A DNA stretch of 64,000 nucleotides, taken from NCBI GenBank assembly GCA_040220895.1, contig JAVJVY010000016.1, positions 1-64,000 of the forward strand, in the 5' to 3' direction. The notes under the pieces were generated by a model. It was given only the letters and a program-made list of their open reading frames with translations. It was not told where the DNA came from and did not search any database. The stretch is from UBA11591 sp040220895. Lineage in GTDB: Bacteria; Bacteroidota; Bacteroidia; Flavobacteriales_E; Vicingaceae. The first letter of the stretch is position 1. Every line of letters begins with the position of its first letter. Shown piece by piece: positions 16,396-23,923 of this stretch. Made by a program: the position numbers and the translations under genes.

Positions 16396-17223
16396 TTATG
16401 CCAGTGCAATACGTTTGAAAGCCGTGATTTTCAGATCCTTATTTACACTTTCTAAATGCTGTCGGATCGTCTTCTTGCTGTCCTTGATGAATTGTTGATT
16501 CATTAAAGTGTTTTCCTGGTAAAACTTGTTGAGCTTTCCCATCGCAATTTTTTCAAGTAGCTCTTCCGGTTTGCCCTCTTCTCGTGCTTGTTCTTTTCCA
16601 ACCTCAATCTCTCTTTCAATGATTTCGCTGGATACATCATCCTTGTCAATGGAAACAGGGTTCATTGCAGCTATTTGCATTGCAACGTCTTTACCTAAGT
16701 CTTCACTTGCATCTTGGCTAAATCCAACCATTGATGCGAGTTTGTTTCCGGGATGGTTGTAGGCCACAACTCTTCCTCCTTCAACAACTTCATAAGAGGA
16801 AAGGTCAATTTTTTCACCAATTTTCCCAATCTCCTCGGTAATTTTCTCACCAATGCTCTGCGAACTTCCATTGAAATTAAGCGCGAGCAAGTCATCCAGT
16901 GATGATGGATTTTTACTGATGGCTATATCCAGAATGGAATTCGCCAATTTTCCGAATTCGTCATTTTTGGCAACAAAATCCGTTTCGCAGTTAAGGGCAA
17001 TCATTACACCTCTTTTTCCGTCGCTGGTCTTGGCAAGGACCAGTCCTTCGTTTGCTTCTCGATCACCTCTTTTTGCAGCAACTTTCTGCCCCTTTTTTCT
17101 TAGAATATCGATGGCTTTCTCAAAATCACCATCCGCTTCGACAAGGGCTTTCTTGCAATCCATCATTCCGGCGCCGGTCTGCTTCCTTAATTTATTTACT
17201 TCTGCAGCTGTAATTGTAGACAT
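16396..17223 (-). CDS. tsf: Elongation factor Ts
   Basis: EF-Ts exchanges GDP on EF-Tu. The 275-residue protein opens MSTITAAEVNKLRKQTGAGMMDCKKAL, the family N-terminal UBA-like domain, and contains the conserved ALNCETDFVAKNDEF. A TTG 12 bases further upstream (17235) would add only four residues and is rejected in favour of the ATG at 17223. It follows rpsB by 20 bases, the classic pairing, and is ended by a strong terminator. Confidence 0.96.
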   Translation of the reverse strand: MSTITAAEVNKLRKQTGAGMMDCKKALVEADGDFEKAIDILRKKGQKVAAKRGDREANEGLVLAKTSDGKRGVMIALNCETDFVAKNDEFGKLANSILDIAISKNPSSLDDLLALNFNGSSQSIGEKITEEIGKIGEKIDLSSYEVVEGGRVVAYNHPGNKLASMVGFSQDASEDLGKDVAMQIAAMNPVSIDKDDVSSEIIEREIEVGKEQAREEGKPEELLEKIAMGKLNKFYQENTLMNQQFIKDSKKTIRQHLESVNKDLKITAFKRIALA

Positions 17224-17243
17224 GTTAAAATTCAATGGTGTTA

Positions 17244-18107
17244 TTATGCTTTTACTTCTTCTTTAGTCTCCGTAGTTTCGGGCGTTTCAGGAGTTTTGGC
17301 AGCCTCAGGAGTTTTGGCGGCCTCAGGAGTCACTGCCGCTGCTTCAGATTTAGCATCGGTCGATTCAACTTCAGTTTCCGCAGACTCAGCAGCTTCTTTC
17401 TTAGATGTAATTTTTTCTCTTTCTACTTTTCTTTCATTGAGACCAAGAGCAATGGCATCAACAACGATCTCCATAATCTTGTCAATCGATTTTGATGCAT
17501 CGTCATTTGCAGGAATTGGGAAGTCCACCAAACCGGGATTGGAGTTGGTATCTACTATTGCAAATGTTGGAATATTCAATTTTTTGGCCTCATTGACAGC
17601 AATGTGCTCCTTCTTGATATCAATGATGAAAAGAGCTGCAGGTAGTCGATTAAGGTCAGCAATACTGCCTAGATTTTTTTCGAGTTTCTCGCGTTGTCTT
17701 GAAATCTGAAGTCTTTCGCGTTTTGAAAGCACAGTGTAGGTTTCATCTTCCATCATCTTATCGATGGACCCCATTTTTCTAACTGCTTTTCTTATCGTTG
17801 CGAAATTTGTAAGCATACCACCGGGCCAACGTTCCGTGACATATGGCATGTTAATATTCTTAACTCTGGTTTCAATGGTTTCCTTGGCTTGCTTTTTAGT
17901 CGCAACGAAAAGTATCTTCTTTCCGGATTTGGCTATTTGAGCAAGCGCTGCACATGCTTCGTTTAACTTGGCATCGGTCTTGTGAAGATCGATGATGTGG
18001 ATCCCGTTACGCTCCATAAAAATATAGGGAGCCATTTTAGGATGCCATTTTCTTTTAAGGTGACCAAAATGAACACCTGCTTCTAATAATTCCTGAATTC
18101 TTGACAT
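17244..18107 (-). CDS. rpsB: 30S ribosomal protein S2 with extended repetitive tail
   Basis: The body (residues 1 to about 230) is ordinary S2: MSRIQELLEAGVHFGHLKRKWHPKM, LFVATKKQAKE, YVTERWPGGMLTNF and GLVDFPIPANDDA. After about residue 235 there is a low-complexity acidic/Pro/Ala/Thr tail that includes PEAAKTPEAAKTPETPE and ends KEEVKA. The full length of 287 exceeds the common 225-260. The tail contains an 18-base direct repeat in the DNA. Tails of this sort are variable in S2 of Bacteroidota, and their role is unknown. It is followed by tsf and preceded by rpsI. Confidence 0.96.
   Translation of the reverse strand: MSRIQELLEAGVHFGHLKRKWHPKMAPYIFMERNGIHIIDLHKTDAKLNEACAALAQIAKSGKKILFVATKKQAKETIETRVKNINMPYVTERWPGGMLTNFATIRKAVRKMGSIDKMMEDETYTVLSKRERLQISRQREKLEKNLGSIADLNRLPAALFIIDIKKEHIAVNEAKKLNIPTFAIVDTNSNPGLVDFPIPANDDASKSIDKIMEIVVDAIALGLNERKVEREKITSKKEAAESAETEVESTDAKSEAAAVTPEAAKTPEAAKTPETPETTETKEEVKA
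17287..17330 (-). repeat. 18-base tandem repeat in the rpsB tail
   Basis: The unit TCAGGAGTTTTGGC(A/G)GCC occurs at 17287-17304 and 17305-17322, with the first 8 bases again at 17323-17330. It encodes a six-residue period (PEAAKT) in the S2 tail and looks like a slippage expansion. Confidence 0.85.
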
Positions 18108-18210
18108 TGTTGTTTTTTAAATTGTTTACGTTCTTATAATTAAGCAATTGAACAGTAGGGCTCTAAACCATCTGAACAATTTAGATACTAAACAATCCTG
18201 GCGTGCGCCA

Positions 18211-18597
18211 TTAACGCTTGCTGAATTGAAATTTCTTCCTCGCTTTTTTCTGCCCGGGTTTTTTACGTTCCACCATTCTGGGATCTCTTGTAAGCAGACC
18301 TTCTGCTTTCAAGGGAGGTCTGTGCTCAGTATCAAGTTCGCAAAGCGCCCTTGAAATACCAAGCCTGATGGCTTCTACCTGTCCAGTCACTCCACCGCCA
18401 CTCACATTAACCGAGACGTCAAATTTCTTTTCTGTCTTGGTGATGTTGAAAGGTTGGTGAATCTTGTATTGAAGAAGTGATGTAGGAAAAAATGTTTTTA
18501 CATCCTTATGGTTGATAACGATGTTTCCCTTGCCAGGTTTCATGTATACCCTTGCAACGGATGCTTTTCTTCGGCCGATCGTGTTAATTACGTCCAT
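18211..18597 (-). CDS. rpsI: 30S ribosomal protein S9
   Basis: A 128-residue protein with the S9 signatures GRRKASVARVYMKPGKG, GGGVTGQVEAIRLGISRAL and the C-terminal LTRDPRMVERKKPGQKKAR ending in SKR. The basic terminal tail of S9 reaches the ribosomal P site. Length is typical. It follows rplM by 5 bases, the universal L13-S9 pair, and is separated from rpsB by about 100 bases. Confidence 0.97.
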   Translation of the reverse strand: MDVINTIGRRKASVARVYMKPGKGNIVINHKDVKTFFPTSLLQYKIHQPFNITKTEKKFDVSVNVSGGGVTGQVEAIRLGISRALCELDTEHRPPLKAEGLLTRDPRMVERKKPGQKKARKKFQFSKR

Positions 18598-18602
18598 GGA
18601 GA

Positions 18603-19052
18603 TTAACTATTAAGGTCAATTTTTTTAGGTTTCTGTGCTTCGTGATTGTGCTCTGAGCCGACATAAACATGAAGATTTGTAAAGAGGGCTCTTCCTAGTC
18701 TGTTATTGGGAAGCATTCCGTTTACTGCCATTTCTACAATAGAAATAGGCTTCTTTCTCAATTTAACTTTTGCTGTGGTCGACTTTTGTCCACCGGGATA
18801 ACCAGAATAGGTCAAGTATTTTTTAGCTTCCCATTTGTTGCCTGACAAACTTACTTTTTCGGCGTTGATGACAATTACGTTGTCTCCGCAATCGACGTGA
18901 GGAGTGTAGTTGGTCTTATGCTTACCTCGAATAATTGAAGCAATTTTAGAAGCTAGACGCCCAAGGGGTTGATTTTCAGCATCAATCAGAACCCATTCCT
19001 TATTCACAGTTTGTGAATTGGCCGATATGGTTTTATAACTTAACGTATCCAC
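18603..19052 (-). CDS. rplM: 50S ribosomal protein L13
   Basis: A 149-residue protein with WVLIDAENQPLGRLASKIA, GDNVIVINAEKVSLSGNKW, YSGYPGGQKS and the AVNGMLPNNRLG motif of L13. An early assembly protein of the 50S subunit. First gene of the minus-strand run rplM-rpsI-rpsB-tsf. Its leader contains the best promoter match of the window (19105-19134). The few extra N-terminal residues (MDTLSYKTISANSQTV) are common in this phylum. Confidence 0.97.
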   Translation of the reverse strand: MDTLSYKTISANSQTVNKEWVLIDAENQPLGRLASKIASIIRGKHKTNYTPHVDCGDNVIVINAEKVSLSGNKWEAKKYLTYSGYPGGQKSTTAKVKLRKKPISIVEMAVNGMLPNNRLGRALFTNLHVYVGSEHNHEAQKPKKIDLNS

Positions 19053-19104
19053 TGTCTTTACAGTTTAATTTTTTTAAATGCCTTTACTCGTTAAAAAGGG
19101 GCTG

Positions 19105-19134
19105 CAAATTTATCCTTTTTTTTTATTTCAGCAA
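19105..19134 (-). promoter_or_regulatory. Promoter of the rplM-rpsI-rpsB-tsf operon
   Basis: On the minus strand TTG (19132-19134) is followed after 19 bases by TAAATTTG (19105-19112). This is an exact match to the Bacteroidota pattern TTG-N19-TAnnTTTG. The transcript would have a leader of about 45 bases before rplM. Confidence 0.75.
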
Positions 19135-19159
19135 CGGCCCTCTTTAATTAATTTACAGC

Positions 19160-20350
19160 CTAATCAATAAGACCTAGTTCTTTTCCAACCTTCGTAAATG
19201 CAGCGATGGCTTTGTCAAGATGTTCGCGTTCATGTCCGGCTGAAATCTGAACCCTGATTCTGGCCTGTTCTTTTGGAACTACGGGATAGAAAAAACCGAT
19301 CACGTAAATACCCTCTTCCAATAATTTATCTGCCATGACCTGAGACTTTTTTGCATCGTAGATCATCACAGGAACGATCGGATGAATTCCTTCTTTAATG
19401 TCGAAACCGGCTATGGTCATTTGACTGCGAAAATAGTTTGTGTTACTTTCAAGCTTATCGCGCAGGGCAGTGGTATGATTTAACATGTCGATGACTTCGA
19501 TAGAGGCGCCAACTATAGAAGGTGCAAGGGAGTTTGAAAAAAGATAAGGCCTGGATCTTTGGCGTAGAATTTCAACCACTTCTTTGCTCGAAGCCGTAAA
19601 TCCGCCCATGGCGCCACCCAAAGCTTTACCAAGTGTACCTGTAATTATGTCCACTTTGCCCATGACATTGTTGTGTTCATGAGTTCCTCTGCCCGTTTTC
19701 CCCACAAAACCGGTGGCATGACAATCATCAACCATTACCATGGCATCGTATTTCTCGGCAAGTTCACAGATTTCATCGAGTTTGGCGATATAACCATCCA
19801 TTGAAAAAACCCCGTCGGTGACAATGATCCGAAAGCGCTCTCCTTGCGATTCTTTCAACTTCGCTTCAAGATCTGCCATGTCGGAATTCTTGTAGCGATA
19901 TCGCTTTGCCTTGCATAGTCGAACGCCGTCGATGATCGATGCGTGATTCAATTCATCAGAAATAATTGCATCTTCTTCAGTAAAAAGCGGTTCAAACAAA
20001 CCTCCATTAGCATCAAAGGCTGCGGCATATAGAATGCAGTCTTCCATACCAAGAAAGTCGGCTATTTTTCTTTCCAATTCCTTGTGAATATCTTCGGTAC
20101 CACAAATAAAACGGACCGAAGACATACCAAATCCACGGTGATCAAGTGATTTTTTTGCTGCATCGAGAACCTTTGGATGGGAGGAAAGACCCAAATAATT
20201 GTTGGCACAGAAATTCAGCACCTCATTTCCCCCTTTTACGTTGATCTTCGCCCCTTGTGGAGATGTAATGATTCTTTCCTTCTTGTAAAGCCCGGCTTCA
20301 GCTATTTCCTCGAGCTGAATTTTGAGGTGGTCTTTAATTTTTCCTTGCAT
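19160..20350 (-). CDS. kbl: Glycine C-acetyltransferase (2-amino-3-ketobutyrate CoA ligase)
   Basis: Kbl joins glycine and acetyl-CoA, or runs the reverse step of threonine degradation. With the ATG at 20350 the protein has 396 residues, as expected. Visible features: FCANNYLGLSSHPKV, SVRFICGTEDIHKELE, VMVDDCHATGFVGKTGRG (Asp208, His211) and the PLP lysine Lys242 in TGTLGKALGGAMGG. The frame stays open another 61 codons upstream, but that stretch overlaps the gdhA end and terminator and has no homology-like character, so it is rejected. No tdh gene is nearby. Related alpha-oxoamine synthases are possible, but the motifs favour Kbl. Confidence 0.93.
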   Translation of the reverse strand: MQGKIKDHLKIQLEEIAEAGLYKKERIITSPQGAKINVKGGNEVLNFCANNYLGLSSHPKVLDAAKKSLDHRGFGMSSVRFICGTEDIHKELERKIADFLGMEDCILYAAAFDANGGLFEPLFTEEDAIISDELNHASIIDGVRLCKAKRYRYKNSDMADLEAKLKESQGERFRIIVTDGVFSMDGYIAKLDEICELAEKYDAMVMVDDCHATGFVGKTGRGTHEHNNVMGKVDIITGTLGKALGGAMGGFTASSKEVVEILRQRSRPYLFSNSLAPSIVGASIEVIDMLNHTTALRDKLESNTNYFRSQMTIAGFDIKEGIHPIVPVMIYDAKKSQVMADKLLEEGIYVIGFFYPVVPKEQARIRVQISAGHEREHLDKAIAAFTKVGKELGLID

Positions 20351-20370
20351 ATCTTGAATTTTAGAAGGGT

Positions 20371-20403
20371 AAAAATAAAAAAAGGAAGTACGAATACTTC
20401 CTC
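20371..20403 (-). terminator. Rho-independent terminator of gdhA
   Basis: On the minus strand GGAAGTA (20395-20401) and TACTTCC (20384-20390) form a stem with a TTCG tetraloop, then an almost unbroken T tract (+ strand A run 20371-20383). It sits 24 bases after the gdhA stop and before the kbl start. Confidence 0.85.
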
Positions 20404-20424
20404 TTTCATGATTCCTTGAAACTC

Positions 20425-21777
20425 TTAAACTAAACCTTGGGCTATCATTGCATCTGCCACTTTCACAAAACCTGCGATATTGGCTCCTTTGACATAATTG
20501 ACAGAGCCACCTTCTTGACCGTATTCGACACACGAAGCATGAATGCTTTTCATGATGGAATGTAGCTTTTCGTCAACTTCTTCTCTTGTCCAGTTTAATC
20601 GAAGTGAATTCTGGGACATTTCTAAGCCTGAGGTGGCCACACCACCGGCATTTGAAGCCTTACCCGGTGAAAATAGGGTATTGCTACTGTGGAACGCTTC
20701 AATGGCCTCTGGAGTGCACGGCATGTTCGCACCCTCGGCAACACAAAGAACCTTATTGCCAATGAGCGTCTTTGCATCTTCGCCATTCATTTCGTTTTGA
20801 GTGGCACAGGGAAGTGCAATATCGCAGTTCACGCTCCATGGAGTCTGACCTTCGTGAAACTCAGAACCCTTAAACTTCTGAACATATTCCTGAATTCTTC
20901 CTCGCTTCACATTCTTCAATTCCATGATCCAATCTAATTTTTCCTGATCAATGCCATTTTTATCAATAATGAAGCCTTTGGAATCAGACATGGTCAATAC
21001 TTTGGCGCCCATTTGAATGGACTTCTCACAAGCGTATTGGGCAACGTTTCCAGATCCGGATATCAACACATTCTTTCCTTTAAAACTTTCGCCTTTGGTA
21101 GCGAGCATTTCCTGAGCAAAATAAACGCAACCATACCCCGTGGCCTCTGGCCTGATTAGACTCCCTCCATAAGACATGCCTTTGCCGGTTAATACACCGG
21201 TAAATTCGTTTCTTAGACGCTTGTACTGACCAAATAAGTAGCCGATCTCGCGCCCACCCACACCAATATCACCAGCTGGCACGTCCGTATTTGGTCCGAT
21301 ATGTCTCGAAAGTTCGGTCATGAAACTTTGACAAAAACGCATGACTTCAGCGTCGGTTCTTCCTTTTGGATCAAAATTTGAACCTCCTTTGCCACCACCC
21401 ATGGGTAATGTGGTCAATGAATTTTTAAAAACCTGCTCAAATCCGAGAAATTTAAGAATGCTCAAGTTTACAGAAGGGTGAAAGCGAAGTCCTCCTTTGT
21501 ATGGACCGATGGCGCTATTCATCTCAATTCGATAGCCTTTGTTGACATGAATTTCACCAAGATCATCCGTCCAGGGGACCCTGAACATAATGACGCGCTC
21601 AGGTTCGACCATGCGCTCCAAAAGCTTTCCTTTGGAATACTTAGGATTTGCATTGATGAAAGGAATTACGGTCTCTGCGACTTCTTCAACCGCCTGAAGA
21701 AATTCAGGTTCATTTGGATTATTTGAAGCTACTTGGGCAATGAAATCCGACGCTTTCATTAGTGATTTTGATGACAT
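20425..21777 (-). CDS. gdhA: NADP-type glutamate dehydrogenase
   Basis: GdhA makes glutamate from 2-oxoglutarate and ammonium. The 450-residue protein is the hexameric 50-kDa class. It shows GPYKGGLRFHPSVN (91-104, substrate Lys94), PMGGGKGGSNFDPKG (125-139, catalytic Lys130), PAGDIGVGGREIGY, and the Rossmann segment VLISGSGNVAQYA. The start ATG at 21777 is preferred; an upstream TTG (21804) lies inside the -7 box. It ends in a strong terminator. Cofactor choice (NADPH) is inferred from class membership and not proven by the visible residues. Confidence 0.95.
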   Translation of the reverse strand: MSSKSLMKASDFIAQVASNNPNEPEFLQAVEEVAETVIPFINANPKYSKGKLLERMVEPERVIMFRVPWTDDLGEIHVNKGYRIEMNSAIGPYKGGLRFHPSVNLSILKFLGFEQVFKNSLTTLPMGGGKGGSNFDPKGRTDAEVMRFCQSFMTELSRHIGPNTDVPAGDIGVGGREIGYLFGQYKRLRNEFTGVLTGKGMSYGGSLIRPEATGYGCVYFAQEMLATKGESFKGKNVLISGSGNVAQYACEKSIQMGAKVLTMSDSKGFIIDKNGIDQEKLDWIMELKNVKRGRIQEYVQKFKGSEFHEGQTPWSVNCDIALPCATQNEMNGEDAKTLIGNKVLCVAEGANMPCTPEAIEAFHSSNTLFSPGKASNAGGVATSGLEMSQNSLRLNWTREEVDEKLHSIMKSIHASCVEYGQEGGSVNYVKGANIAGFVKVADAMIAQGLV

Positions 21778-21801
21778 GTATTTATGTTTAATTAAGCGGG
21801 G

Positions 21802-21809
21802 CAAAAGTA
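21802..21809 (-). promoter_or_regulatory. -7 box of gdhA
   Basis: TACTTTTG on the minus strand (TAnnTTTG), 24 bases before the ATG at 21777. It shows that the TTG at 21804 is not a start. No -33 TTG is evident. Confidence 0.5.
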
Positions 21810-21850
21810 GATAAAAATTGATATTTCTAATGCTTGTGAGGTTTTATTCT

Positions 21851-22981
21851 TCAAGCCTTTAAACGGTAGATTCTGCCTGGGATAGACGTCAGAATGTCCT
21901 TGAATTCAAGTGTTAAAAGAGTGCTTGCTAATTCGCTGATTGTTAAGTTCGTGTGCAAGGCGAGCTGATCTATGTGACATTCTTTTTTCAGACCTATGTA
22001 TTCCACAAGGCTTTTTTCATTTTCATCCAAGGATGTGAACATACTTGTCTGAACCGAGCCCGTGGCAGAATTCGTTCTATTTTCCCATCCCATGAAGCGC
22101 ATCAGGTCCTCTCCCCCTTCTATCAATGCCGCAGAATGATTTTTGATCAGATTCAAGCAACCTTTCGACATCGGATCACCAATCCTTCCGGGAACAGCGA
22201 AAACATCGCGGTTGTACGAATTGGCCAGACGCGCAGTTATTAAAGATCCGCCCTTTTCACCTGATTCGATCACGACCGCTGCATCGGATATGCCGGCAAT
22301 AATCCTGTTTCTGGATGGAAAACTCCCGGCAAAATAGCTGCTCCCCGTCGAGAATTCCGTTAGAAGAGCTCCGTTAGAAACGATTTCATGTGCCAATTTG
22401 CGATGAGATTGGGGGTGCAATCGATCCAGTCCGTGACCAAGAACTGCTATGGTCTTTAAACCACATTCCAGGGCTGTTCGATGTGCAATGCCGTCAATTC
22501 CCAAGGCTATACCGCTTATTATAAGCGTATTTGTTCCCTTAAGTGACCTGATCAGTTCTTTGCAAACTGATTCACCATACTCACTGGACATCCTGGTTCC
22601 GACAATAGCAAGAACTCTTTGGGCTTCAAGAGGGAATTGACCCTTGCTAAAGAGTACAAGTGGTGCATCCGGGCACTCCATGAGTCTGAATGGATAGTTT
22701 TTGTCGAAAAAAGTGGTGATTCTTATTCCTTTGGACTTCGCCGCCTTTATTTCAGCCTTCGAAAACGCCATCAATTCACTGATTTTTGGAAGTTTTCTTT
22801 TGTTGAAATCCAACACCTGGCGGGCCATAATTGTTTCGATTTGCATTAAAGTTTGGCGAGCAGACCCTTGAAGTTCGAGTAATCTGCGCACCTTGATCGA
22901 ACTGTTGGTGTTTATCCAATTCAAGGCGATCAATGAAATGAATTCACCATCTTCAACTTGATTTTTATCATGGTTTTGCAT
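21851..22981 (-). CDS. dprA: DNA-processing protein DprA
   Basis: DprA protects incoming single-stranded DNA and loads RecA during natural transformation. The 376 residues have an N-terminal helical (SAM/HhH-like) part, then the Rossmann-like DprA core. Core motifs are LAIVGTRMSSEYGESVC, TLIISGIALGIDGIAHRTAL, VLGHGLDRLHPQSHRKLA and GGSLITARLANSYNRDVFAVPG. A C-terminal winged-helix domain (about 310-376) ends the protein. Full length for the family. It is divergent from kdsB, with only 32 bases between start codons. No other competence gene is in the window. Confidence 0.94.
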   Translation of the reverse strand: MQNHDKNQVEDGEFISLIALNWINTNSSIKVRRLLELQGSARQTLMQIETIMARQVLDFNKRKLPKISELMAFSKAEIKAAKSKGIRITTFFDKNYPFRLMECPDAPLVLFSKGQFPLEAQRVLAIVGTRMSSEYGESVCKELIRSLKGTNTLIISGIALGIDGIAHRTALECGLKTIAVLGHGLDRLHPQSHRKLAHEIVSNGALLTEFSTGSSYFAGSFPSRNRIIAGISDAAVVIESGEKGGSLITARLANSYNRDVFAVPGRIGDPMSKGCLNLIKNHSAALIEGGEDLMRFMGWENRTNSATGSVQTSMFTSLDENEKSLVEYIGLKKECHIDQLALHTNLTISELASTLLTLEFKDILTSIPGRIYRLKA

Positions 22982-23013
22982 TAACTTAAGTGCTATTATT
23001 ACAAATTAATTTT

Positions 23014-23766
23014 ATGAGAATTGCAGGAATAATACCAGCAAGATACGCGTCGAGCAGGCTGCCAGGAAAACCATTAAAACTCATTGGTGATACTTCCTTG
23101 GTGATGAGGGTTTTTCAACAGGCGTCTAAGTCAAAATCACTTACGGAAGTTTTCGTAGCTACTGATGACAAGCGAATTTTTGACCATGTAACTGAAAACG
23201 GTGGTAAGGCGCTGCTTACCTCTGCAAAGCATCAAAGTGGAACGGAAAGATGTAACGAAGCCGTTCGATTGATGAGCCAAGAATTCGATTATGTCATTAA
23301 CATTCAAGGGGACGAACCCTTTATTGACCCAGAACAAATAGATCAGTTAGCATCAATTTGCGATGGACAGACCCAAATCGCCACATTGGTAAAACAAATC
23401 ACCGAAATCGGTGAGCTGGAAGATGCCCATATTCCCAAAGTGGTATTGACAGATGACGACTCTGCAATTTATTTTTCTCGATCGCCCGTTCCATATTTCA
23501 GAGGAAAGAAACTGAGTGATTGGCCAGGCTCGGGTTCTTACTATAAGCACATTGGTATCTACGCTTACAGAAAAGACATTTTGGCAACCATCTCGGAATT
23601 ACAACCGTCTAGAATAGAGATAATGGAACAATTGGAGCAATTGCGGTGGCTATCAAACGGCTTTAAAATTAGAACGATGAAAACCGAATTGGAGGGAATT
23701 TCTGTAGATACTGAAGAAGATTTGAACCGGGCAATTCAATTTTTATCCGTTTTTGAAAAGGGGTGA
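23014..23766 (+). CDS. kdsB: 3-deoxy-manno-octulosonate cytidylyltransferase
   Basis: KdsB activates KDO with CTP for lipopolysaccharide core synthesis. The 250-residue protein begins MRIAGIIPARYASSRLPGKPLKLIG, and shows VFVATDD, YVINIQGDEPFIDPEQI, KVVLTDDDSAIYFSRSPVPYFRG and KHIGIYAYRKDIL. The ATG at 23014 places the nucleotide-binding motif at the correct distance. An earlier in-frame start at 22990 would add 8 residues and is not favoured. Length matches the family (about 245-255). It is cytosolic and indicates that the organism makes a KDO-containing LPS. Confidence 0.96.
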   Translation: MRIAGIIPARYASSRLPGKPLKLIGDTSLVMRVFQQASKSKSLTEVFVATDDKRIFDHVTENGGKALLTSAKHQSGTERCNEAVRLMSQEFDYVINIQGDEPFIDPEQIDQLASICDGQTQIATLVKQITEIGELEDAHIPKVVLTDDDSAIYFSRSPVPYFRGKKLSDWPGSGSYYKHIGIYAYRKDILATISELQPSRIEIMEQLEQLRWLSNGFKIRTMKTELEGISVDTEEDLNRAIQFLSVFEKG

Positions 23767-23923
23767 AATGTGCTATTTTGTTAACAAATGACCATGAATA
23801 AATCGCTTAGATACCGCAACCTACCCTATTCATTTTACGTATATTGCGGTTCGAACAAGGTCCTGGCCAACCTTTGTAAATTGATTACTGGAAGACGATA
23901 TTGAATAACAGTCGAAAGCACTT

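Noticed and set aside
20351..20533. 61-codon in-frame N-terminal extension of kbl
   Set aside because: It overlaps the gdhA 3' end and its terminator hairpin, and the family N-terminus begins at the ATG 20350.
23788..23904. 38-codon ATG frame (MTMNKSLRYRN...) just before the giant cargo gene
   Set aside because: It has no family-like features and lies where a promoter and leader are expected. A chance frame is more likely, though a leader peptide cannot be excluded.
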